Shown here piece by piece: positions 7,629 through 16,356 of a stretch of 64,000 nucleotides of DNA. Location: NCBI RefSeq assembly GCF_008086165.1, contig NZ_VSKL01000005.1, positions 124,001-188,000 of the forward strand, written 5' to 3'. The position numbers were made by a program, and so were the translations under genes. Under the pieces are notes generated by a model, which saw nothing but the letters and a program-made list of their open reading frames with translations, did not search any database and was not told the origin of the DNA. This DNA comes from Algorimicrobium algoritergicola (GTDB lineage: Bacteria > Bacteroidota > Bacteroidia > Flavobacteriales > Flavobacteriaceae). Numbering within the stretch: position 1 is the stretch's first letter; the number at the start of each line of letters is the position of its first letter.

Positions 7629-7685
7629 AAAGTGTCTGCGATCGCAGACACTTTGAAACAGTGTTAACCGAATCGCAGACACTTT
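7629..7685. promoter_or_regulatory. Palindrome and half-site upstream of integrase
   Basis: A perfect 26-bp palindrome spans 7629-7654; each half reads TCGCAGACACTTT outward from the centre. A third identical 13-bp half-site stands at 7673-7685, 31 bp after the one at 7642-7654. The cluster lies between the integrase start and att, where arm-type integrase sites or an operator of the integrase promoter would be expected. Confidence 0.6.
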
Positions 7686-7727
7686 AGATCAAATATAGTG
7701 AATTTCTATGAATGTCTGAAAAACAAG

Positions 7728-7760
7728 AAACCGCGTAAATCCTAGGATTTGCGCGGTTTT
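7728..7760. terminator. Bidirectional hairpin between integrase and tRNA
   Basis: AAACCGCGTAAATCC pairs with GGATTTGCGCGGTTTT, a 15-bp stem with one G-T. Reading leftward it follows the tRNA and att repeat and could end the tRNA transcript. Confidence 0.65.
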
Positions 7761-7773
7761 GGTGCTTTTTAAT

Positions 7774-7785
7774 AAAGCTTCTAGT
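7774..7785 (+). repeat. Right att repeat at tRNA 3' end (12 bp)
   Basis: AAAGCTTCTAGT, identical to 2554-2565. Its last base is the discriminator position of the leftward tRNA-Arg, so insertion kept the tRNA intact. Confidence 0.8.
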
Positions 7786-7858
7786 GACCTCGACTGGATT
7801 CAAACCAGTAACCTCTTGAGCCGTAATCAAGTGCGCTATTCAGTTGCGCCACGAGGCC
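7785..7858 (-). tRNA. tRNA-Arg (ACG anticodon)
   Basis: Read leftward, the 7-bp acceptor stem GGCCTCG pairs with CGAGGTC (one G-U). The anticodon stem CTTGA/TCAAG encloses loop TTACGGC, giving anticodon ACG. The T-arm contains GGTTTGAATCC. No CCA is encoded. It is the integration target of the neighbouring element. Confidence 0.95.
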
Positions 7859-7914
7859 GTTTTTGTGGGTGCAAATATATTCGTTTTTATATTATATGCC
7901 AAATAAAATGTCAA

Positions 7915-8067
7915 TTAATCTAAAGCATTTTTTGTTACATATAATTTCCAGCCAAAAATTGCCATTTGAAATTTACTGGCTTTGCTTAAATCCAAACGTT
8001 GTTTCGTGAAACTTGGTAGGATGGCCTTGTTCAATTTAGCTAAAAATTTAAAGATTTGTTTTTTCAT
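7915..8067 (-). CDS. Conserved small basic protein, 50 aa
   Basis: A short reading frame starting MKKQIFKFLAKLNKAILP and ending YVTKNALD. It is strongly basic and helical, with a conserved-looking LDLSKASK turn and a GW pair. Codon use and the abrupt start and stop suggest a real gene. I recall very similar short proteins of about 50 residues, annotated only as hypothetical, widely in flavobacteria; that is from memory. It lies 57 bp before the tRNA on the same strand and may share a transcript with it. Function unknown. Confidence 0.65.
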   Translation of the reverse strand: MKKQIFKFLAKLNKAILPSFTKQRLDLSKASKFQMAIFGWKLYVTKNALD

Positions 8068-8154
8068 AGGTTGGCTAAAGAAATATTATTTATTCAAGAT
8101 GTTAAATTTAAGAATTTAATAATCTATATAATAATTTATCCTACAGTAGTTGCT

Positions 8155-8162
8155 TACATTTG
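8155..8162 (+). promoter_or_regulatory. Promoter -7 box TACATTTG
   Basis: A perfect TAnnTTTG box for the endonuclease gene. It overlaps a possible TTG start at 8160, so the transcript would begin after that codon; this is why the ATG at 8178 is chosen. Confidence 0.6.
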
Positions 8163-8177
8163 CAAAAACCCTTTTTT

Positions 8178-10142
8178 ATGAGATGTAATTTACTTTTTAT
8201 TTTGCTGTTTTTTATTGGATTCCAATCCTTTAGTCAAATTGTTATTAATGAGCTGGATTGTGATACACCAGGTATTGATGATCAGGAGTTTTTAGAACTT
8301 AAATCAGACACGCCAAATTTTGATTTAGATGGTTATGTGGTTGTGTTTTTTAACGGTTCTAATTCAGGTAACAACTCGAGTTATTTTACAGTGGATTTAG
8401 ATGGTTATACAACAGACGAAAATGGATTATTGCTTATAGGTAGTGATTCGGTAACGCCTTTTCCGCAACTTTTAATTGCGGCAAACACCATTCAAAATGG
8501 ACCAGATGCAGTGGCCATTTATCTAGGAAGCGATTTTGATTTTCCCGAAGAAACGGTAGCAACCATTGATAATCTAATTGATGTTCTATTATATGATACA
8601 TCAGATGCTGATGACGACGATATGATTGCCATTTTTAGTGCACATCCAAATTTTACAGACATTCAACAAATAAATGAAGGTCCTGGTAATAATACGAATT
8701 CCATTCAACGAAATAATGATGGCACTTACACATCAACAACACCAACACCTCGTGCTTTAAATGATGGTAGTGGAATAATTTTTAATAGTATTGCCATTTC
8801 AACGGATGCTGAACAATACCAAGAAGACAATACAATAACGATTACGTTTACAGCCCAAATTAATGTAACGGCAGATGCAACATTTTCTTTTTCTATGGAT
8901 AATGGCGGATTTAATGCGGCAGATTTTACAGGGAACACTACAGTCACTATTCCTAACGGACAAAACACGGTTTCAACAATTATTTCACTGATTGATGATG
9001 GCGTGGACGAAGGTGATGAAGAGCCACTTATTAAATTTGTAAACTTACCTTCACCATACATTCCGTTTAATAATTATATCAAATTGCGGGTTATTGATAA
9101 CGATTTTACACAAGCTAATTTCGGAACACCCTTAAATTCTACTTTTGGAAACGTTGCAAGTACACAGCCCAACGGTTATTATGATAGTTTAGATAATTTG
9201 TCTGATGCCAATTTAAAACAAGCCTTGCAAGATATTATTTCAGATCCTGCTGTCGTGCGTGCACAAACGTACACAGATGTTATTGATATTTTAAAAGAAG
9301 CCGATCAGAACCCTGAAAATAGCAATGAAGTGTGGTTGGTGTATAAAGAACAAGGTCGTGCTAAATTGGATTATCAATTAAGTTCAGTAAGCACCGGTAA
9401 ATGGAATCGTGAGCACACGTTTCCAAGATCTAGAGCTGGTTATTATAGTATTGAAGAAGATGAAGTAGCTGACGGAAAAGACATTTTTTGGACAACTAAA
9501 GCCGATTCATTACGTCATGGAAATTCTGATGCACATGCATTACGAGCAGCGGATGGACCTGAAAATAGCTCAAGAGGAAATCAGTTTTATGGCGAGTATA
9601 CAGGACCTACGGGAACTTTAGGAGGTTTTAAAGGTGATGTAGCTCGAGGTGTATTTTATTTAGCTATTCGTTATAATGGATTGGATATTGTAAATGGTTA
9701 TCCTGATGGAAACGTTGGGCAATTTGGGGATTTACAAACTCTTTTAGAATGGCACCGAAATGATCCGCCAGACGATTTTGAAATGAATAGAAACAATATA
9801 ATCTATACATGGCAATATAACAGAAACCCGTTTATAGATCAGCCGGATTTAGTAGAGTATCTTTGGGGAGATAATTTAGGTGAAGCATGGGTTCAGCCTT
9901 TGAGTATTGATGAAAACATGTTGGAATCTATTGTGGTTTACCCTAATCCAACTTCAGGACGCGTATATATTAAAGGACTAAATAATAGTGCTAATGCAAC
10001 GGTTTATTCTATGGATGGAAGAGCATTGTTTACAAAAACAATTGCCAATTCATATCTAGACTTAAATCTATCAAGTGGTATGTATCTATTACAAATTACT
10101 TCTGAAGATAAAACAACTATCAAAAAAATTATGGTTGATTAA
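8178..10142 (+). CDS. Secreted endonuclease I family protein with T9SS sorting domain
   Basis: A multidomain exported nuclease of about 654 aa. In order: a signal peptide ending near FQSFSQ; a lamin-tail-like beta domain (IVINELDCD, EFLELK); a Calx-beta-like domain (TITITFTAQ to DDGVDEGDE); an endonuclease I domain with the metal-binding REHTFPRSR motif, GNSDAHALRAAD and RGNQFYGEY; and a C-terminal T9SS type A sorting domain (VVYPNPTSGRVYI to LLQITSEDKTTIKKIMV). Endonuclease I enzymes cut DNA without sequence preference, and in marine bacteria they are thought to release nucleotides or phosphorus from extracellular DNA. The sorting domain implies export through the outer membrane and surface attachment or release. 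A strong terminator follows. Confidence 0.88.
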   Translation: MRCNLLFILLFFIGFQSFSQIVINELDCDTPGIDDQEFLELKSDTPNFDLDGYVVVFFNGSNSGNNSSYFTVDLDGYTTDENGLLLIGSDSVTPFPQLLIAANTIQNGPDAVAIYLGSDFDFPEETVATIDNLIDVLLYDTSDADDDDMIAIFSAHPNFTDIQQINEGPGNNTNSIQRNNDGTYTSTTPTPRALNDGSGIIFNSIAISTDAEQYQEDNTITITFTAQINVTADATFSFSMDNGGFNAADFTGNTTVTIPNGQNTVSTIISLIDDGVDEGDEEPLIKFVNLPSPYIPFNNYIKLRVIDNDFTQANFGTPLNSTFGNVASTQPNGYYDSLDNLSDANLKQALQDIISDPAVVRAQTYTDVIDILKEADQNPENSNEVWLVYKEQGRAKLDYQLSSVSTGKWNREHTFPRSRAGYYSIEEDEVADGKDIFWTTKADSLRHGNSDAHALRAADGPENSSRGNQFYGEYTGPTGTLGGFKGDVARGVFYLAIRYNGLDIVNGYPDGNVGQFGDLQTLLEWHRNDPPDDFEMNRNNIIYTWQYNRNPFIDQPDLVEYLWGDNLGEAWVQPLSIDENMLESIVVYPNPTSGRVYIKGLNNSANATVYSMDGRALFTKTIANSYLDLNLSSGMYLLQITSEDKTTIKKIMVD

Positions 10143-10164
10143 TTATAAAATCAAGCAAAAACGC

Positions 10165-10196
10165 AAAGCCCAAACAATATCTGTTTGGGCTTTTTT
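10165..10196. terminator. Intrinsic terminator
   Basis: AAAGCCCAAACA pairs with TGTTTGGGCTTTTTT around a 5-base loop. It is symmetrical enough to serve both the endonuclease gene and the converging BlaR-type gene. Confidence 0.85.
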
Positions 10197-10217
10197 GTGC
10201 TTTTAATAAACTCATTA

Positions 10218-12050
10218 TTACTGATTTTTGGTCGTAACAATTATGACACCATGCTTGCCTTTTTCACCATATTTTGCTTTTGCCATTTCTGGTTTTAAAA
10301 CATTTACATCTTTTATATTATCTGGAGTAATGGCTTCCATGTCTTTTCTTGTGGATTCTTTTCCGTTAATGAGTATTAATACGGTTTCGGGAATCTCCAT
10401 AAGTTTCGTGTCTGTTTCTCCTGTCGAAATAATAATAACACCATCCTTACCTTTATCACCATATTTTTTAAGTTGATCTTTATTTTTAATAACATTGGTT
10501 TTAATAATCGTATTTGGGTCAATTTGATCCATTTCTTTAAGGGTTATTTCCTTGTTATTTAATAGAATGAGAGGTTTGGTTTCAGTAGTAAATGAATTGT
10601 TTTTATTAGAATTGGAATCCTTTGCCTCAAAAGTGGTTTTTCCTTCAAAAATAATAACGCCATCTTTTCCATCTTCACCGTAACGTTTTAAACCTTCTGT
10701 TTTATTAACAATCGTGACGCTTTCGGCATGATAGGTTTTTTTTATGAAATCACCTTTCTTATATTGTTTGCCATTTATAATGTAAAGCGGGTTTTTACCC
10801 AAGCCATCATCTTCGCCAATAATTTTTTTAGACCCTAATCGCGTGGTAGCAGTTTTTCCAAAGGTGATCCGGTCTTTACTCACCCGCGTTGTTTCATCAT
10901 CAGAAAATTGAAACAGAATATCTTTTTCATCTTCGGAAAGTGCTATTGAAAACGGCTTAATGGTTTCGGACTTGTCAAGTCCAACTGTCATGCGTTTTAT
11001 AAATTTCGTACCACCATCATGATTCGTTCGGATTGTAACTTCTTTAATGGTGTTATCAATATTTCTTGAAATCGCCGTGAATTTGATTTTTGCCGCTTTA
11101 TCAGAAAAATAGCTCTCAATATCTTTTAATTCCGAATTGCTTGTGTTTGCTGAAACCGTAAAGGTTTTAAACAAGTTTGTGTTTTGGGAAGCAGTTTCGC
11201 TAACATAGACCGTTTTCGTGTTGAAACTCATAAGAAATAAGGCCAAAGCAGGAATGACTAAAGCGTATTTCCATGCTTTAAATGTGTTTGATTTTGATGT
11301 GTGTAACATAACGATTCGTTTTTTGATTAATGAATTATAAAAATTATTTGCCATCACCAATTGATGAGTTGGTATGCTTGCCTTAAGTAAAAGACGTTGA
11401 TAGCTTTGTTTGCAATCGGTTTTCGACTGTATATGTTTGTCTGCAATAAATTCTAAATTTTGCTGAAGTGCTTTTTTGTAAAACCAAACGAGCGGATTAA
11501 ACCAAAATGCAATACAGGAAAGCTGGGAAATAATAACATCTATAGAATGCCATTGCTTAACATGAATGCGCTCATGATTTAAAATGAGTTGCAGTTCGTC
11601 ATTTTTAAATGAGTTGGGATTAAAAACAATTTTATTAAAAAATGAAAAAGGCGCAATTGTATCTTCTGTTTCTATATAATGAATACCTGCTATTTTTTTT
11701 GAAGACTTATTCCGTATTAATTGGAATAGTGACAAGATATTAATGATGAATTTTCCGAAGAAAAATAAAACACCCAAACTATAAAACCAGAACAATATGC
11801 TTTCTAAACTAAAGCTTTCTGAAACAATTTGTTCCGTAATTGGCATGTTTGAAACTAATATCGAATTGAAATTTTGTGGAGCAACTTCTGTATAAATGGG
11901 AATAACTAGTAATGGAAATAGTAAAGCGATTATTTGGCCGCTTAATAGAAACCAACGGTTAGAATTAAAGAAGGTTTCGCGTTGTAAAAACAAAGTGTAA
12001 CCAAAGTAAAATATAGCTAATACAGCGGATGCTTTTAGTAAATAGTCCAT
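10218..12050 (-). CDS. BlaR1-type M56 membrane peptidase with plug-like repeats, 610 aa
   Basis: The N-terminal half has four membrane helices (about residues 5-25, 35-55, 88-110 and 260-280) and the M56 zinc motif HERIH in NHERIHVKQWHS near residue 160. This is the sensor-protease of BlaI/BlaR systems, which clips the partner repressor after a signal. The periplasmic half ends with three tandem units of 50-60 residues, each running from a VLILING/PLYIING strand to YGEKGKHGVII. This unit resembles the plug of TonB-dependent receptors and replaces the penicillin-binding sensor of BlaR1. It sits 2 bp after the BlaI-like gene in one operon. The signal is unknown; beta-lactam sensing should not be assumed. 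Confidence 0.85.
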   Translation of the reverse strand: MDYLLKASAVLAIFYFGYTLFLQRETFFNSNRWFLLSGQIIALLFPLLVIPIYTEVAPQNFNSILVSNMPITEQIVSESFSLESILFWFYSLGVLFFFGKFIINILSLFQLIRNKSSKKIAGIHYIETEDTIAPFSFFNKIVFNPNSFKNDELQLILNHERIHVKQWHSIDVIISQLSCIAFWFNPLVWFYKKALQQNLEFIADKHIQSKTDCKQSYQRLLLKASIPTHQLVMANNFYNSLIKKRIVMLHTSKSNTFKAWKYALVIPALALFLMSFNTKTVYVSETASQNTNLFKTFTVSANTSNSELKDIESYFSDKAAKIKFTAISRNIDNTIKEVTIRTNHDGGTKFIKRMTVGLDKSETIKPFSIALSEDEKDILFQFSDDETTRVSKDRITFGKTATTRLGSKKIIGEDDGLGKNPLYIINGKQYKKGDFIKKTYHAESVTIVNKTEGLKRYGEDGKDGVIIFEGKTTFEAKDSNSNKNNSFTTETKPLILLNNKEITLKEMDQIDPNTIIKTNVIKNKDQLKKYGDKGKDGVIIISTGETDTKLMEIPETVLILINGKESTRKDMEAITPDNIKDVNVLKPEMAKAKYGEKGKHGVIIVTTKNQ

Positions 12051-12052
12051 GC

Positions 12053-12415
12053 TTATTTGTTTTTCTCAATTAACGCAATTATTTCTTTCAGCTCATCCAC
12101 GCTTATTTTTTCTTCTTGGGCAAAAAAGGAAACCACGTTTTTATAAGAGCTATTAAAATAGTTGTCAATAGCCGTATTCATAAATTTCTTCTTGTATTGT
12201 TCTTTAGTAACAATAGGGAAGTACTCGTGGGTTTTTCCATACGCTTTATAGCTAACATATCCTTTTTCTTCTAAATTTCTAATAATAGTAGAAAGGGTGT
12301 TATAGTGTGGTTTTTCCGTTTCAATTTCGGCTAACACGTCTTTTACAAAGGCTTTTTTAAGCGTCCATAAAATGTGCATAATCTCTTCTTCCTTATTCGT
12401 TAATTTTTGCATCAA
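12053..12415 (-). CDS. BlaI/MecI-type repressor, 120 aa
   Basis: A small winged-helix repressor: LTNKEEEIMHILW and VKDVLAEI helices, recognition helix HYNTLSTIIRNLEEKGYVSY, wing YGKTHEYFP, and a C-terminal dimerisation helix pair (KNVVSFF to LKEIIALIEK). It should repress its own operon with the M56 peptidase until cleaved. The inverted repeat at 12469-12492, in the promoter region, is the likely operator. Two adjacent ATGs are possible starts; the first is used. Confidence 0.9.
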   Translation of the reverse strand: MMQKLTNKEEEIMHILWTLKKAFVKDVLAEIETEKPHYNTLSTIIRNLEEKGYVSYKAYGKTHEYFPIVTKEQYKKKFMNTAIDNYFNSSYKNVVSFFAQEEKISVDELKEIIALIEKNK

Positions 12416-12468
12416 AAGTTTATTTTAATTTCCGCAATAATGGTCATGCATTATTAGTGAACTCAAAT

Positions 12469-12492
12469 GTATAACTATTTTTATAGTTATAC
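12469..12492. promoter_or_regulatory. Probable BlaI-type operator
   Basis: GTATAACTA and TAGTTATAC form a perfect 9-bp inverted repeat with a 6-bp spacer, 54 bp before the repressor gene. A further half-site (TATAGTTAT) follows near 12502-12510. Confidence 0.65.
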
Positions 12493-12607
12493 AACTGTAA
12501 ATATAGTTATTTAACGAATTTTTTAGTTTTGATTATAAAATCATTGGAAATAGTATCTTCGCGTCTCAATACATCAGAAATAAAAAGCTGTTTAAATTTA
12601 AGTAAAA

Positions 12608-13567
12608 ATGAGTATAGTTTGGATGCTATTAGGTTTAGTATTATTAGTAGTTGGTGGTGAATTTTTGGTTCGATCTTCGGTAGCACTTTCCTTTAAATTT
12701 AATATTTCAAAATTAGTAATCGGTATGACGGTTGTGTCTTTTGCAACTTCAGCTCCCGAATTATTGGTTAGTTTACAAGCTGCTTTAGATGGCTCACCAG
12801 ATATTGCACTCGGGAATGTTATTGGTTCCAACATAGCAAATATTGGACTTGTGTTAGGTATAACAGCCTTTATTTCACCTTTAACGATTGATAAGGATTT
12901 CTATAAATTGAATTGGCCCATGATGATGCTGCTTTCTATAGCATTATATTTCATGTTAAGAAGTGGGTTAATCCTAGACTTTAAAGAAGGTTTAGCATTA
13001 ATGATTTCGCTTGTCATCTTTTTATTTGTATTAATACGTCGTTCTAGAAAGGCAACTGATATTGCTATGGAAACAGATGAAGTGGACGAAACGTTACAAA
13101 CCACATCAAACTTTAAAGTAATCGTTTGGTTGCTTATTGGAGCTGTTGCTTTATTTTTTGGGAGTGAATGGTTAGTAGTTGGCGCTAAAGATATGGCATT
13201 CAGTTTAGGTGTTAGTGAACGCGTTATTTCTGTAACTATGGTGGCTATTGGAACCAGTGTGCCAGAATTAGCAGCATCCGTTATAGCAGCTATGAAAAAG
13301 GAAAAAGCTATTTCATTAGGGAATTTAATTGGCTCTAATATTTTTAATATTGCTTCTGTTTTAGGATTAACAGCTATGATACATCCAATTCCTGTTAATA
13401 ATCCAAATATATTAAGTCAAGATATTTTTTGGATGTTAGGGTTTGCAGCTGTACTTATACCATTAGCATTTCTTCCAAAACGACTGTCTATAGGTCGCTA
13501 TAAAGGTGCCTTACTTTTGGGTTCTTACATTCTTTTTGTGTATTTAGCTTTTATGGGTGGTAATTAA
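12608..13567 (+). CDS. Calcium/sodium antiporter (CaCA family), 319 aa
   Basis: An integral inner-membrane exchanger with about ten membrane helices in two inverted halves. Each half carries the alpha-repeat signature: SFATSAPELLVS with GNVIGSNIANIGLVLG in the first, and AIGTSVPELAAS with GNLIGSNIFNIASVLG in the second. The acidic residues of the two PEL motifs bind cations. The length and the loop between halves (RKATDIAMETDEVDE) match YrbG-type proteins. It should export Ca2+ in exchange for Na+ or H+. It is divergent from the BlaI operon and ends in a strong terminator, so it is a single-gene unit. Confidence 0.92.
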   Translation: MSIVWMLLGLVLLVVGGEFLVRSSVALSFKFNISKLVIGMTVVSFATSAPELLVSLQAALDGSPDIALGNVIGSNIANIGLVLGITAFISPLTIDKDFYKLNWPMMMLLSIALYFMLRSGLILDFKEGLALMISLVIFLFVLIRRSRKATDIAMETDEVDETLQTTSNFKVIVWLLIGAVALFFGSEWLVVGAKDMAFSLGVSERVISVTMVAIGTSVPELAASVIAAMKKEKAISLGNLIGSNIFNIASVLGLTAMIHPIPVNNPNILSQDIFWMLGFAAVLIPLAFLPKRLSIGRYKGALLLGSYILFVYLAFMGGN

Positions 13568-13602
13568 CAGGGTTGAATCCTTGTAAAGTTGATTTATTTT
13601 AA

Positions 13603-13640
13603 TTTGACCCCTAAAAAATTAGGGGTCAATGTTGTTTTTT
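13603..13640 (+). terminator. Intrinsic terminator after antiporter
   Basis: TTTGACCCCTAA pairs with TTAGGGGTCAA around a short A-rich loop, followed after TG by a T-rich run. Confidence 0.8.
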
Positions 13641-13652
13641 AAAAAAATAGTT

Positions 13653-13660
13653 TACTTTTG
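13653..13660 (+). promoter_or_regulatory. Promoter -7 box TACTTTTG
   Basis: A TAnnTTTG box with a TTG 18 bp upstream (13632-13634), 29 bp before the glutamine synthetase start. Confidence 0.6.
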
Positions 13661-13689
13661 TACTCTAATTATTTAAAAAAACCACACAC

Positions 13690-15876
13690 ATGTCCACATT
13701 AAGATTTTATGCTATTAAGGAAACGTTGAGTCGTAAGCCTATTAAAATTGAAGAAAATGAACGGCGTTCCGCTATTTTTGGAGCCAACGTTTTTAATGAA
13801 GACACCATGCGTCAATACTTAACGAAAGAAGCGTTTGTTAGTGTTATGGATGCTACTCAGAACGGTTCTAAAATTGATCGTCATGTTGCGGATCATATTT
13901 CTACTGGTATGAAAGAATGGGCTATTTCTAAAGGTGCTACGCATTACACACATTGGTTTCAACCATTAACAGGAACAACTGCTGAAAAGCATGATGCGTT
14001 TTTTGAGCCAATAGGTAATGGTCGCGCTATTGAAAAATTTGGTGGTGGACAATTAGTACAACAAGAACCAGATGCTTCCAGTTTTCCAAATGGTGGAATT
14101 AGAAATACGTTTGAAGCTCGTGGTTACACAGCTTGGGATCCTACATCGCCAGCCTTTATTTATGGAACTACCTTATGTATTCCAACCGTTTTTGTATCGT
14201 ATACAGGTGAAGCTTTGGATTATAAAACACCTTTATTAAGAGCTTTGCAAGCGGTGGACACAGCGGCTGTAGATGTGTGTAAATATTTTGATAAAAATGT
14301 TAAGAAAGTAAATGCATCTCTTGGTTGGGAGCAGGAATACTTTTTAGTTGATAGTGCTTTAGCAGCATCAAGACCAGATATTGTTTTAACAGGTCGGACT
14401 ATGCTTGGGCATTCGCCAGCAAAAGGACAGCAGTTAGACGACCATTATTTTGGAACCATTCCAACACGCGCTATGCAATTCATGCGTGACTTGGAAACCG
14501 AGTGTATGTTATTGGGTATTCCAGCAAAAACACGACATAATGAGGTGGCGCCAAATCAGTTTGAGTTAGCACCTGTTTTTGATGAAGCTAATCTAGCCGT
14601 AGATCATAACTCCTTATTAATGGACTTAATGCATAAAGTAGGAGAGCGCCATAATTTTAAAGTACTTTTTCATGAAAAACCATACAAGGGTGTTAATGGT
14701 TCTGGAAAGCATAATAATTGGAGTTTAACTACAGATACGGGTGTCAATCTTTTTCAACCAGGTAAAACACCCATGAGTAATTTGCAGTTTTTAACCTTCT
14801 TTATCAATGCTATTAAAGCGGTTAATGATCATGAGGAAATTATCCGTGCAGCTATCGCGTCAGCAAGTAATGATCACCGCTTAGGAGCAAATGAAGCGCC
14901 TCCGGCTATTGTTTCTGTATTTATAGGTGAACAGTTAACAAACGTGTTAAGCGAGTTGCAAAACGTGACCAACGGCAAATTATCACCAGAAGAAAAAACC
15001 GACTTAAAACTAAACGTAGTTGGTAAAATCCCTGAAATTTTATTAGATAATACAGATAGAAATAGAACGTCATCATTCGCATTTACAGGTAATAAATTTG
15101 AGTTTAGAGCTGTAGGTTCAAAAGCTAATTGTGCAAATCCAATGACCGTTTTAAATACGATTATGGCTAGACAATTAATAGACTTTAAGATAGAGGTTGA
15201 TGCTTTAATTAAGAAAGAAAGCCTTAAAAAAGATGAAGCTATTTTTAACGTATTGAGAGAGTATATTAAATTATCTCAAAAGGTATTATTTGAAGGAAAT
15301 GGTTATGGTGAAGAATGGGAAATTGAAGCCAAAAGACGTGGATTAAGCAACCACAAAACAACACCAGAGGCATTAAAAGCTAAAATATCTGAAAAAGCTA
15401 TAAAACTTTTTGAAGATCTAGGTGTTATGAATCGTGTAGAGTCTGAAGCACGTTATGAAATAGAAATGGAAGATTATGTCATGCGTATTCAAATTGAAGG
15501 ACGTGTTTTAGGTGATATTGCTCGAAATCATATTGTTCCTGTTGCAGTGCGATACCAGAATATTTTGATTGAAAACGTAAAAGGCTTAAAAGAAATATAC
15601 GGTAAAGACTTTAAGAAATTTGGACAAGAACAGTTAAATTTAATAGAAGATATTTCAGAACACATAGCATCCATTAATTCAAATGTAACGCTTATGATTA
15701 ATGAGCGTAAAATAGCTAACAAAATTGGTGAAATTGATAAAAAAGCAGATGCATATTGCAATAAAGTGAAGCCATTCTTTGATGATATTAGGTATCACTG
15801 TGATAAGCTTGAATTATTGGTTGATGATGAAATTTGGCCATTGACGAAATACCGAGAATTATTGTTTACTAAATAA
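13690..15876 (+). CDS. glnN: Type III glutamine synthetase, 728 aa
   Basis: It makes glutamine from glutamate, ammonia and ATP in the cytoplasm. The size of about 730 residues, nearly twice GSI, and the N-terminal GSIII domain (RRSAIFGANVFNEDTMRQYL, THYTHWFQPLTGTTAEKHD) identify type III. Active-site segments are visible: GWEQEYFLVD (glutamate/metal), TRHNEVAPNQFE, NGSGKHNNWS and NRTSSFAFTGNKFEFR. GSIII forms dodecamers and is common in Bacteroidota. The gene stands alone between its own promoter and a terminator at 15901. Confidence 0.97.
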   Translation: MSTLRFYAIKETLSRKPIKIEENERRSAIFGANVFNEDTMRQYLTKEAFVSVMDATQNGSKIDRHVADHISTGMKEWAISKGATHYTHWFQPLTGTTAEKHDAFFEPIGNGRAIEKFGGGQLVQQEPDASSFPNGGIRNTFEARGYTAWDPTSPAFIYGTTLCIPTVFVSYTGEALDYKTPLLRALQAVDTAAVDVCKYFDKNVKKVNASLGWEQEYFLVDSALAASRPDIVLTGRTMLGHSPAKGQQLDDHYFGTIPTRAMQFMRDLETECMLLGIPAKTRHNEVAPNQFELAPVFDEANLAVDHNSLLMDLMHKVGERHNFKVLFHEKPYKGVNGSGKHNNWSLTTDTGVNLFQPGKTPMSNLQFLTFFINAIKAVNDHEEIIRAAIASASNDHRLGANEAPPAIVSVFIGEQLTNVLSELQNVTNGKLSPEEKTDLKLNVVGKIPEILLDNTDRNRTSSFAFTGNKFEFRAVGSKANCANPMTVLNTIMARQLIDFKIEVDALIKKESLKKDEAIFNVLREYIKLSQKVLFEGNGYGEEWEIEAKRRGLSNHKTTPEALKAKISEKAIKLFEDLGVMNRVESEARYEIEMEDYVMRIQIEGRVLGDIARNHIVPVAVRYQNILIENVKGLKEIYGKDFKKFGQEQLNLIEDISEHIASINSNVTLMINERKIANKIGEIDKKADAYCNKVKPFFDDIRYHCDKLELLVDDEIWPLTKYRELLFTK

Positions 15877-15900
15877 CTATAAAAACCTGCTAATACCCTC

Positions 15901-15930
15901 TAAACGCCTTGCTTATGTAGGGCGTTTTGC
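15901..15930 (+). terminator. Intrinsic terminator after glnN
   Basis: AAACGCC pairs with GGGCGTTT around TTGCTTATGTA; the stem is short and the T-tract weak. Confidence 0.55.
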
Positions 15931-16059
15931 ATGGTCTAATGGTTCAGATATGTAGTTTGTCTGATATAATTTGTAAGTCAACGAAAATATATTTTAAGAT
16001 GCAAATCTTTACAAATAAATCGTATTTTTGACATGCTATTAATCATTATAAATTACATT

Positions 16060-16194
16060 ATGAAAAGGCTTATTATAAGTGTTCTTATGCTTATGGCTGC
16101 AACCCTGATTTTTTCTCAGGCTAAAGACTCAATCGATGACAATGCGTCAAAGCAAGAAGTAGTTAGTCAAGAATTGTCAACAACATTGGGGTGA
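16060..16194 (+). CDS. Short secreted peptide or truncated gene, 44 aa
   Basis: The frame encodes a signal peptide (MKRLIISVLMLMAATLIFSQA) and only 24 further residues, ending QELSTTLG. The next gene has GVSTTLGSAV after its own signal peptide, so this looks like the first part of a paralogue cut off by a stop at 16192. The box TATTTTTG at 16023-16030 gives it a good promoter. It may be a decayed copy or a genuine small exported peptide. The remaining 160 bp before the next gene hold nothing recognisable. Confidence 0.4.
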   Translation: MKRLIISVLMLMAATLIFSQAKDSIDDNASKQEVVSQELSTTLG

Positions 16195-16356
16195 TATTTG
16201 AGTCAGTCACGTTGTTGAATTTACCATATTTAAATTTTAAGTGTTTTAAAATACTTTAAAATTTGAATATGGTTTTTTTATGGCCTTAAATTTCAGTCTG
16301 TTGGCCTTATTCTTTGGAGATATTTGTTATATTGCCGCCTTGTTAAAAAGCTAATA

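Larger units (their letters stand above)
2554..7785 (-). mobile_element. 5.2-kb integrative element at tRNA-Arg
   Basis: An exact 12-bp direct repeat, AAAGCTTCTAGT, occurs at 2554-2565 and 7774-7785. The right copy ends on the discriminator base of tRNA-Arg. The integrase gene lies next to the tRNA end and the last gene stops 4 bp from the left copy. All six genes run leftward: integrase, RteC-like, small HTH, replication-type HTH, DnaC/IstB-like ATPase and one hypothetical. No relaxase, coupling protein, capsid, portal or terminase gene is present, so if mobile it must use helper functions. It could be a mobilisable island, a phage satellite or an integrated small replicon. Confidence 0.8.
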
